A stretch of DNA of 6,759 bases from NCBI GenBank assembly GCA_019236035.1, contig JAFAJU010000170.1, positions 1 through 6,759 on the forward strand, given 5' to 3'. Shown here in pieces: positions 1 to 5,651 of the stretch. This DNA comes from Verrucomicrobiota bacterium (GTDB lineage Bacteria; Verrucomicrobiota; Verrucomicrobiia; Chthoniobacterales; JAFAMB01). Under the pieces are notes generated by a model, which searched no databases, was not told the DNA's origin, and saw only the letters and a program-made list of their open reading frames with translations. A program made the position numbers and the translations under genes. Numbering within the stretch: position 1 is the first letter of the stretch; each line of letters starts with the position of its first letter.

Positions 1-2
1 CG

Positions 3-50
3 GGGCGTCCCGCCCGTGCATTGGCGCAGATCACGGGCGGGACGCCCGTG
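3..50. terminator. GC-rich palindrome at the 3' end of the minus-strand operon
   Basis: Positions 3-18 and 32-47 form a perfect 16-bp inverted repeat (GGGCGTCCCGCCCGTG and its complement) around a 13-nt loop. The right-hand part is also self-complementary: CACGGGCG at 32-39 pairs with CGCCCGTG at 43-50 around GGA, so two alternative folds exist. It directly abuts the TAA stop (51-53) of the minus-strand gene ending here, which fits a transcription terminator or 3'-end-protecting hairpin. No T-run follows on either strand, so a classical intrinsic terminator is not proven. A repetitive extragenic palindrome is an equally good reading. Confidence 0.6.
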
Positions 51-1556
51 TTACGGCTTGGTTTGGCGGTATGATCGCAGGATTCGTTTCGATGTGTCGT
101 CGGGGAACTGGGCCGAATATTTTTTGATCAGGTCGGCAAGTTCTCCGCCGCGTCCTAAGGAACGCAGCAGATCTGCCTGATGAAGTGCACAACGGAATTT
201 TTCGGGCCGGTTTTTGTAGGCTCTGGCCGCCCGGTCAAATGTCTCGAGGGCCGCATCGTTGGCTCCTTCCCGCACTTCGACGAGCCCGGCAACTTCAAGA
301 GCCGTCGGGTCGCCCGTTCCAAGCTTGTTCAGTTCCAGGATCAATGCAGGAGGATCGGTGCTCTTTCTTTCGAACGCTTCCAGGATAGCCTGCCAGGACG
401 TGTTCCCCGATGTCTGATCCAAGCTGAACGGGCGGTACAAGGGATCGCCTACAATCGTGGTCATCCATGAAACGGCGCGCAAAGAGGCGTAGGCGCTCTC
501 GGCAAACGTCAATCCGTTGACCAGCCGATCATAAAAAAGATCCAGCGTCGGCGTCAGTTGCAGGAATGGCTCATAGACGTTTCCCAGGGTCGCCGCGGCG
601 CCGCGCCGGATGAGTGGCCCAACCCAAAATTTATCCGGCTGTCGGATCGTTGATCCGCTGAATGAATGGATATGAACTGCGATGGCTCCGGGGCGAAAAT
701 GAAAATGGGGATCGTTAAAAATTCCGGTCGCGTTTTGAGCGTACCAACCGAAATAAAGAATGGCGTCACTCATGGGATAACCGGATGGGAATAAGGCCTC
801 ACGCCGGTCAAGAATGGATGGTCGGCCGATCCGAAAAGATTCGTCAGCGATGTGAAACAACCATTCATCCCCGATTTTGTAATTTGGATCCTGCACGCCG
901 CGAGCGTCGAGGTAGGTCCATCCCCACAAACCAGTGCGCTCTGCAGTGAGCGCATCATCGATCATTCGCCTCACATCACCGGCGCCTGGGCCATCCAGGC
1001 GGGCTACCAGCATCAAACGCGGGTCTGAATCTGGGTCTGTAATCGGCCTGAAACTCCTGAAGTAAGGGTTCTCCATTGGTCCCGAGATCTGGCGACGGAA
1101 ATAACCGAGGGTAGCCAGTTCCGAATCCACCGCTTTTTGGTTCGATGCTCCAAAAGGGGTCGAGCGGTCCGGGTTGTCTCCAGGGTAACCCGCCTGGGAC
1201 CGAATCTTCAAGGGAATGCCACGGATGAGAACAATATACCTGACCTTGTTGGCGGTGACCCTTGGTTCTCCGGTTTGATCGACGGTCCATAGTTGCGCTT
1301 CCTGTAAATGGTTCCGGAGCGGCTCGGCAATGGTGCGATCGTATTCATAGCGATCGATTTCTTCGTCATCGGAGCAGGGCAAGGCAATCAGGCGGTCTTT
1401 TGCAACGCCGCGTTTAACGGCATAGTACTCGGCAAGAGATTCGCTTTCGGAATAGTTCGGGTTAAAGACGACGAGGGTCGAGTTCGGCAGATCTTCTTCA
1501 GCTCCGAGAGCCGCGTGCGCGATGATCAGGCCGCACAGCAGACGGAGCAACCTCAT
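51..1556 (-). CDS. Secreted TIGR03790-family protein with a C-terminal TPR-like tail
   Basis: A 501-residue protein of unknown function, apparently of the TIGR03790 family. I base this on recognised features: LVVFNPNYSESESLAEYYA at about residues 28-46, YIVLIRGIPLKI at about 107-118, and VGDPLYRP late in the core. The N-terminus has a signal peptide: a basic start (MRLLRLL), a hydrophobic stretch and a likely cleavage after ALGA near residue 19, so the mature protein should be exported. The family core ends near residue 380. The last 110 or so residues are alanine- and leucine-rich helices that resemble tetratricopeptide repeats. The ATG lies inside the stop of the upstream hydrolase gene (ATGA overlap), so the two are co-transcribed and probably translationally coupled. 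No Shine-Dalgarno is visible at the start. The stop TAA touches a strong palindrome. No biochemical role is established for the family to my knowledge, and none is proposed here. Confidence 0.85.
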   Translation of the reverse strand: MRLLRLLCGLIIAHAALGAEEDLPNSTLVVFNPNYSESESLAEYYAVKRGVAKDRLIALPCSDDEEIDRYEYDRTIAEPLRNHLQEAQLWTVDQTGEPRVTANKVRYIVLIRGIPLKIRSQAGYPGDNPDRSTPFGASNQKAVDSELATLGYFRRQISGPMENPYFRSFRPITDPDSDPRLMLVARLDGPGAGDVRRMIDDALTAERTGLWGWTYLDARGVQDPNYKIGDEWLFHIADESFRIGRPSILDRREALFPSGYPMSDAILYFGWYAQNATGIFNDPHFHFRPGAIAVHIHSFSGSTIRQPDKFWVGPLIRRGAAATLGNVYEPFLQLTPTLDLFYDRLVNGLTFAESAYASLRAVSWMTTIVGDPLYRPFSLDQTSGNTSWQAILEAFERKSTDPPALILELNKLGTGDPTALEVAGLVEVREGANDAALETFDRAARAYKNRPEKFRCALHQADLLRSLGRGGELADLIKKYSAQFPDDTSKRILRSYRQTKP

Positions 1557-2329
1557 AAGTCCAGTCGCAGACCGTCATACGCCAGAGAAATGTTACCGGG
1601 CAATTCCTTCTCGGTAGCGGCATGACCGAAATCATGGCTGAGATGAGTAAAGAAGGTTCGTCGAGGGCTCAATCGTTCGGCGAGAGCTACGCCTTCAGCG
1701 AAGCTCATATGAGTTGGGTGTGGTCGGCGGCATGGAGTACCAAGGATTAACGTCTCAACTCCTTCAAGACATTCAAGCCCCTCCGGGTACACGGTTTTGC
1801 AGTCGCTCAGGTAAGCGACCAGAGAACGGCCGTTCTGTCGGAAAAGGAAACCGAAAACATGAGCCCGGCCGTGCTCCACCGGGATCGGATGGATTTCCGT
1901 GTTGCCAAGCGAAAAGGCGCCATCGACCAAATGTGGTTCCGGATGGACGTATCCGGCGAAACGCGTCTCGCTGTTGAACGCATAGGAGAAGATTCTGTGC
2001 AGGTTTTGCAAGGTGTCCTTCGATGCATAAATGGGAATCCTCCCGCTATTGACCGAACCGAACCGTCGAAGGTCGTCGAAACCCATCACGTGATCCGCGT
2101 GCGAATGCGTATAGAGAACGGCGTCCACACGCTGAATATTCGCGCGCAGAGCCTGAATTCTGAACTCGGCGCCTGTATCGACTACCCAGGAGCAGTCGGC
2201 CGTTTGCACATAGATGGATGACCGCAGCCGCTGATCCCGGGGATCTTTCGACTGGCAGACCTCGCACGAACAACGAATTACCGGTACTCCCATGGATGTG
2301 CCAGTGCCCAGAAATGTGATCGCTAGCAT
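1553..2329 (-). CDS. MBL-fold metallo-hydrolase, PhnP-like
   Basis: A 258-residue cytoplasmic metallo-beta-lactamase-fold hydrolase, close in architecture to PhnP, the phosphoribosyl cyclic phosphodiesterase. The start FLGTGTSMGVP is typical of the group. The metal-binding motif THSHADH is at residues 74-80 (H75, H77, D79, H80). Further likely ligands are H153, D176 in LSDC, and H229/H232 in FFTHLSHDF. Cysteines C20, C22 and C25 (RCSCEVC) match the position of the extra structural zinc site known from E. coli PhnP. No phn (C-P lyase) genes are nearby, so the phosphonate substrate cannot be assumed. A general cyclic-phosphate or nucleotide phosphodiesterase is a safer reading. It is the first gene of a two-gene minus-strand operon and overlaps the next gene by 4 bp. 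The ATG at 2329 sits 40 bp from the divergent recN start, without a clear Shine-Dalgarno. Confidence 0.88.
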   Translation of the reverse strand: MLAITFLGTGTSMGVPVIRCSCEVCQSKDPRDQRLRSSIYVQTADCSWVVDTGAEFRIQALRANIQRVDAVLYTHSHADHVMGFDDLRRFGSVNSGRIPIYASKDTLQNLHRIFSYAFNSETRFAGYVHPEPHLVDGAFSLGNTEIHPIPVEHGRAHVFGFLFRQNGRSLVAYLSDCKTVYPEGLECLEGVETLILGTPCRRPHPTHMSFAEGVALAERLSPRRTFFTHLSHDFGHAATEKELPGNISLAYDGLRLDL

Positions 2330-2332
2330 CTA

Positions 2333-2363
2333 TTGAAAAAAGACCGCGGCACCTTTACATAAT
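2333..2363 (+). promoter_or_regulatory. Possible recN promoter in the 40-bp divergent spacer
   Basis: TTGAAA at 2333-2338 resembles a -35 box. CATAAT at 2358-2363 matches five of six positions of a sigma70-type -10 box, with a 19-bp spacer. An alternative TACATA at 2356-2361 gives 17 bp but matches less well. Transcription would begin about 7 nt after CATAAT, near the GTG start at 2370, which implies a leaderless or nearly leaderless recN mRNA. This agrees with the absence of a Shine-Dalgarno sequence. No LexA-type palindrome was recognised. Support is by consensus only. Confidence 0.3.
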
Positions 2364-2369
2364 CGCTTT

Positions 2370-4034
2370 GTGCCCGCAACGCTGCGATCGTTAAGAATAC
2401 AGAACCTGGCTCTGGTCGAGTCATTGGAGTGGGAGGTGGCCGCCGGATTCAGTGTGGTGACCGGCGAAACCGGCGCCGGAAAATCGGTGATCCTCGGTGC
2501 CCTCAAACTCGTGCTGGGCGAGCGCGCGGATAAGTCGCTCATTCGCACCGGTGCTGATCAATGCTCGGTTGAAGCCCTGTTTGCATTGGAGGAAGTCGCT
2601 GAAATAGATCGGGTTCTCGGCGACCAAGGGATCGAGCCGTGCGAGGAGGGTCAACTTTTACTGAAACGGATTTTTTCGGTTTCCGGTGGCAACCGGCAAT
2701 TCATAAACGGCTCTCAAACGACGCTCGGAGTTCTCAAACAAATTGGGGACGGACTGGTTGATCTGCATGGGCCGCATGATCACCAGTCGCTGCTTTCAAG
2801 AGAGCAACAATTGGTTTTGGTCGATGCATTCGGCGACAGCCGAGAACGGCTACGGCGGTACCAGGCAAGCTTTCAGGAAGTGAGCAGACTACGTGAGGAG
2901 CGCGAAAAAGTCCTGCAACAGACGGCCGACCAGAATCTGGACCTCTGGCGCCATCAACTCCGAGAGCTGGAAGCGGCTGACCTGAAACCTGGCGAAGTCC
3001 AGAATCTCCAAACTCGCTACCATGTGGCTGCCAATTCGCGACGACTTATGGAGATTTCGGGCTCGATTTTACAACAACTTTCAGAGGTAGAGCAATCGGT
3101 GCTTAGTCAGATGACTGATATCGCTCGCCAGTTGCGCGAACTCAATCGCCTGGACCAATCCACAGATGAACTTCTGCGGGCCCATGAAGCGGCGACTATT
3201 GAACTCGAAGAACTGGAACGCGGCATAGTTAAATATCAGACACGTCTTGAGATTAATCCGGAAGAACTGCAGCTGATGGAAGAACGACTCAATCTTTTGG
3301 AGTCGCTACAACGGAAACATCAGCGAGACGAAACCGGACTTATCGAGTTGATAGCCGACCTGAAGGCGCGCCTTGAGCTCCTGGATCATCGTGAAGAAAT
3401 GCTTGCAGAGTTGGGCGTGCAACTAGCCCGCGAGTTGCGCCAGCTGACAGAGCTTGGCGGGCAGTTAACACAGGGTAGGGTGCGGGCTGCGAAAAGGCTG
3501 GCCAAGGATATCCGGGAGCATCTGAAAGATCTCGGATTCAACCAGGCGGCCTTCGAGATTCAGGTTGAACCGCTCAGCGAACCACGCTGTACTGGGTTCG
3601 AGACCGTAGAGTATTTATTCGCCCCTAACCCCGGTGAACCGCTGAAGCCTCTCAAGGCGATAGCGTCAAGCGGCGAAATTTCGCGGGTCATGCTGGCAGT
3701 CAAGACTGCGCTTGCGCAAGAAGACCTCGTAGGTCTTCTCGTGTTCGACGAGATCGACGCGAATGTCGGGGGTGAGATCGCGCATTCGATCGGAACCAAA
3801 ATGCGTTCGCTGGGTGGAAATCGGCAGGTGCTTGCAATCACTCACATGCCACAGGTTGCGGCGGCCGCGAGCCGTCACTTTTACGTCAGCAAAGCGGTGG
3901 CCAATGGCCGGACGCGAACGTCGCTCACCGAGGTCGTGGGAGACAACCGGGTCGAGGAACTGGCGCGGATGTTAGGAGGCAAAACGAAATCGGCGCTGGA
4001 GCATGCGAAGGCGTTGCTGGGGGCCAGCGGCTAG
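2370..4034 (+). CDS. recN: DNA repair protein RecN
   Basis: RecN is an SMC-like ATPase that acts at DNA double-strand breaks and supports RecA-dependent repair. The 554 residues equal the usual family length (E. coli 553). In order it shows: the start LRSLRIQNLALVESLEWEV; Walker A GETGAGKS at residues 32-39; the RecN-type segment GLVDLHGPHDHQSLL near 127; a long charged coiled-coil region from about 155 to 390; the ABC signature SSGEISR at 433-439; Walker B LLVFDEID at about 456-463; the switch-region ITHMPQVAA; and a C-terminal ELARMLGG. The signature has serine where many RecN proteins have glycine (SGGE), which I believe is a lineage variant, not a defect. The GTG at 2370 is chosen because family homology begins at residues 4-5, and an in-frame TGA at 2334 with no ATG in between bars a longer ORF. 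The gene is divergent from the hydrolase operon. Its TAG stop overlaps the first bases of a perfect hairpin. Confidence 0.97.
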   Translation: MPATLRSLRIQNLALVESLEWEVAAGFSVVTGETGAGKSVILGALKLVLGERADKSLIRTGADQCSVEALFALEEVAEIDRVLGDQGIEPCEEGQLLLKRIFSVSGGNRQFINGSQTTLGVLKQIGDGLVDLHGPHDHQSLLSREQQLVLVDAFGDSRERLRRYQASFQEVSRLREEREKVLQQTADQNLDLWRHQLRELEAADLKPGEVQNLQTRYHVAANSRRLMEISGSILQQLSEVEQSVLSQMTDIARQLRELNRLDQSTDELLRAHEAATIELEELERGIVKYQTRLEINPEELQLMEERLNLLESLQRKHQRDETGLIELIADLKARLELLDHREEMLAELGVQLARELRQLTELGGQLTQGRVRAAKRLAKDIREHLKDLGFNQAAFEIQVEPLSEPRCTGFETVEYLFAPNPGEPLKPLKAIASSGEISRVMLAVKTALAQEDLVGLLVFDEIDANVGGEIAHSIGTKMRSLGGNRQVLAITHMPQVAAAASRHFYVSKAVANGRTRTSLTEVVGDNRVEELARMLGGKTKSALEHAKALLGASG

Positions 4035-4080
4035 CCTGCATCGCTGACAAATCTTCAGAGATTTGTCAGCGATGCAGGCT
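4033..4080. repeat. 48-nt perfect hairpin, copy 1, fused to the recN stop
   Basis: Arms 4033-4054 and 4059-4080 are perfectly complementary over 22 bp and enclose the loop TCAG. The left arm begins AGCCTGCATCGCTG, and its first two bases are the AG of the recN TAG stop. A second copy lies at 5604-5651. The element could end recN transcription or protect its 3' end, but no T-run follows. It could also be a dispersed palindromic repeat of the REP type. Its perfect pairing and second copy make chance very unlikely. Confidence 0.85.
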
Positions 4081-4083
4081 CGG

Positions 4084-4122
4084 GCAGCAGAATTCTCCGG
4101 CTACGCCGGACCATTCTGCTGC
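4084..4122. repeat. Second hairpin, immediately downstream of copy 1
   Basis: GCAGCAGAAT (4084-4093) pairs with ATTCTGCTGC (4113-4122). Inside it, TCCGGC (4096-4101) pairs with GCCGGA (4105-4110) around the loop TAC. The two helices are separated by a two-by-two internal mismatch (TC opposite CC). It starts 4 nt after the previous hairpin, so the recN 3' region carries two strong stem-loops in tandem. No coding role is seen. This inverted repeat is not found elsewhere in the window. Confidence 0.7.
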
Positions 4123-4172
4123 TCTTTGAAGAGAAGAGTTAAAAAACAGGTTGTTTCGAATCCGTAATCCAA

Positions 4173-4377
4173 TTTGGGGACAGGTCAATTTTTCGTAGAC
4201 CAGTGGGTTGGCGAACCGTCCCGGTTTGCTCGATCCGAACAGGTCAAAGCGGCGGAGCCGCAACCAAAGACGTCGAATCTGGGGACAGGTCAAATTTCGT
4301 ATTTGGATCGCGCAGAAGTGGGTCCCACAGGCCCAAATGCCTATCGAATTGGGGGACAGGTCAATTTTTCGTGGACC
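4173..4377 (+). repeat. Interspersed GGGGACAGGTCAA motif array in a gene-free interval
   Basis: Three clear copies of GGGGACAGGTCAA lie in direct orientation, with cores starting at 4176, 4281 and 4352. Copies 1 and 3 stay alike for about 26 nt and continue as TTTTTCGTAGACC and TTTTTCGTGGACC. Copy 2 diverges after the core. A degenerate copy, ACAGGTCAAA, lies at 4239-4248. In copies 1 and 3, GGTC and GACC could pair around an 11-nt loop; in copy 2, CAAAT and ATTTG could pair. The spacers hold small palindromes, such as GCGGC/GCCGC at 4249-4261 and GTGGGTCCCAC at 4318-4328. The interval from 4035 to 4402 has no credible gene. Motifs of this GGGGACAGGT type resemble dispersed repeats seen in many environmental bacterial genomes, sometimes near IS200-like (RAYT) transposases. 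No transposase is present here, so that link is a guess. Confidence 0.75.
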
Positions 4378-4382
4378 CGCTA

Positions 4383-4402
4383 GGACGCGACGAAGCGCGT
4401 CC
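4383..4402. repeat. Short hairpin at the 5' edge of the permease remnant
   Basis: GGACGCG (4383-4389) pairs perfectly with CGCGTCC (4396-4402) around a 6-nt loop. It lies between the last GGGGACAGG copy and the first recognisable codon of the permease remnant at 4403. It therefore marks the breakpoint where the permease's own N-terminal coding sequence and promoter are missing. It may be the end of whatever repeat invaded or replaced that part. Confidence 0.5.
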
Positions 4403-5429
4403 GTGCCGTTGCTGGCCATCGGCTTGTTTCTGAGTTGGGCGGCAACACCGGGCTGGACCGAGTTGATTCTGATGTATCCAAACCGCGTGGGCGGGGTCGC
4501 AGCGACATGCAGCGAAGCTTTCCGGCCATACAGTCCGGTGGTCGCAAACCTCACTGGAGTTTGCTATTGGTGGGGCTGGGTACCAACCTGCGGAATCACC
4601 GCCCTGCTGTCGGCGTCAGCGATCAATCAGTGGTATCTGCCATGGTTTCCGGTGCCGCTGCTGGCGTCGTGCATCGTGCTTCTTTTCACTTTGGTCAATC
4701 TCTGTGGCGTCAGGTGGGTTATGCGCCTGGCGATGCCGATTGCCACGGTATCGGCTCTGCTGGCATTTCTTTCGGCCTTAGTCCCGATTTTCAGCGGCAG
4801 CGTGGATTGGAAGCAGGCGTTCACGTTTCATCTGACTGTGCCCTTCGAAGGTTGGTTCGGCCAAGTCACCAGTGTCATGGCCGGGCTGTATCTGATCGGT
4901 TTTGCTGCACCGGCGTTTGAGCAGGCGGCCTGTCACGTTGGCGAAACAATCAACCCGAGCAGGAATGTGCCGCGCGCAAAGTTTGCCAGCGCGGGGATAG
5001 CGTCGTTGTATTTCATCGTTCTGCCGATCATCTGGCTGGGCACGCTGGGCCCGGAGCCTTTGGGCAAAGAGCTCGCGCTGGAGCTTGGCCCGACGTTTGC
5101 ACCCTTGCTCGGGGGCGCAGCGAAAGCGGCGGCCATCTGGTTCATGATCTGCATCATGCTTCATGGCACGATCGCACCGCTTGCGGGCGCGGCTCGGACG
5201 CTGTCGCAACTTTCAGAAGATGGCCTGTTGCCGGAATTCATGGCCAAGCGCTCCAGCACGGATGCGCCATGGTCTCAACCCCGATCACGGCAGGCATGGC
5301 GATCGCGTTTTTGCTCATCGGCGACCCGGTGTGGCTCATTGCCGCGGCGAACCTTTACCTATCTCATCGGCATCGCGATGCCGCGCGTTTGCTGCGTGGT
5401 TACTCCGCCGGAATCATCCAGAATTCGCG
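4403..5429 (+). pseudogene. Amino acid permease (APC superfamily) remnant, truncated and frameshifted
   Basis: The reading frame from VPLLAIGLFLSWAATPGW onward encodes a polytopic transporter with about nine hydrophobic segments. It has features of APC-type amino acid permeases, such as GLYLIGFAAPAFEQA, HVGETINPSRNVPRA, and LAGAARTLSQLSEDGLLPEF followed by TDAPW. The first transmembrane segment and start codon are missing: upstream is only repeat DNA, and the only in-frame start is a non-credible TTG at 4208. After TDAPW the frame breaks three times. One base is lost near 5272 before VSTPITAGMAIAFLLIGDPVW, one base is gained at about 5353 before FTYLIGIAMP, and one is gained at about 5390 before AAWLLRRNHPEFA. 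The remaining C-terminal part is gone. It cannot make a working transporter. Substrate is unknown. Confidence 0.85.
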
Positions 5430-5629
5430 AACGGGAGCAAAGCGGAGGTCAATACGGTGGCGGCGCGCCCCGGGTTCACATCATTGCGATGACTGCCAAC
5501 GCCATGCAAGGCGACGCTGAAAAGTGTCTTGCCGTTGGGATGGACGATTATTTGAGCAAACCGGTGCGAGCGGACGAGCTTCAAGCGGCGCTGGAACGCT
5601 GGAAGCCTGCATCGCTCACAAATCTCTGA
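5420..5629 (+). pseudogene. C-terminal fragment of a response-regulator receiver (REC) domain
   Basis: The segment reads RIREREQ, then VHIIAMTANAMQGDAEKC, then GMDDYLSKPVRADELQAALE. This is the second half of a receiver domain of the kind at the C-terminus of hybrid histidine kinases. It includes the conserved Thr of the MTAN strand and the Lys of SKP. The N-terminal half with the phosphoacceptor aspartate is absent, as is any kinase domain, so it is inactive. It follows the permease remnant directly, and the two homologies overlap around GAATTCGCG at about 5421-5429. The stop TGA (5627-5629) lies in the downstream hairpin, whose sequence supplies the last codons after WK, so the original gene end is also lost. 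Origin from a permease-kinase fusion or from a neighbouring kinase gene cannot be distinguished here. Confidence 0.8.
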
Positions 5630-5651
5630 AGATTTGTGAGCGATGCAGGCT
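5604..5651. repeat. 48-nt perfect hairpin, copy 2, fused to the prepilin peptidase stop
   Basis: Arms 5604-5625 and 5630-5651 are perfectly complementary over 22 bp around the loop CTGA. Relative to copy 1, one base pair is swapped (CGCTG becomes CGCTC, with the matching change in the other arm), so pairing is kept. Read on the minus strand, the loop is TCAG, as in copy 1 read in the recN sense. The element begins in the TAG stop of the peptidase gene exactly as copy 1 does for recN. It is probably a 3'-end hairpin for this gene or a dispersed palindrome. Confidence 0.85.

Noticed and set aside
1308..1625. Plus-strand 105-residue open frame opposite the operon
   Set aside because: It is a shadow of the well-supported minus-strand genes and shows no recognisable motif.
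4081..4160. Classical rho-independent terminator for recN
   Set aside because: The hairpins are strong, but no T-run directly follows either of them on the plus strand. A terminator role remains possible but not of the textbook form.
4173..4377. CRISPR array
   Set aside because: There are too few copies, spacings are uneven, the repeats are diverged, and no cas genes are present.
4066..4554. Minus-strand 162-residue open frame over the repeat region
   Set aside because: Its repeated LTCPQI-type peptides are only the GGGGACAGG motif read backwards, and it runs into the antisense of the permease remnant.
4778..5209. Minus-strand 143-residue arginine-rich open frame
   Set aside because: It is antisense to the clearly homologous permease reading and has the arginine-rich composition typical of a shadow frame.
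4208..5629. A single 473-residue plus-strand protein
   Set aside because: It starts at a TTG inside repeat DNA, crosses the frameshifted permease out of frame, and ends in a hairpin. It is better described as two joined pseudogene fragments.
4033..5651. An insertion sequence with 22-bp terminal inverted repeats
   Set aside because: Each end is itself a complete hairpin, no transposase is encoded between them, and no target duplication is evident.
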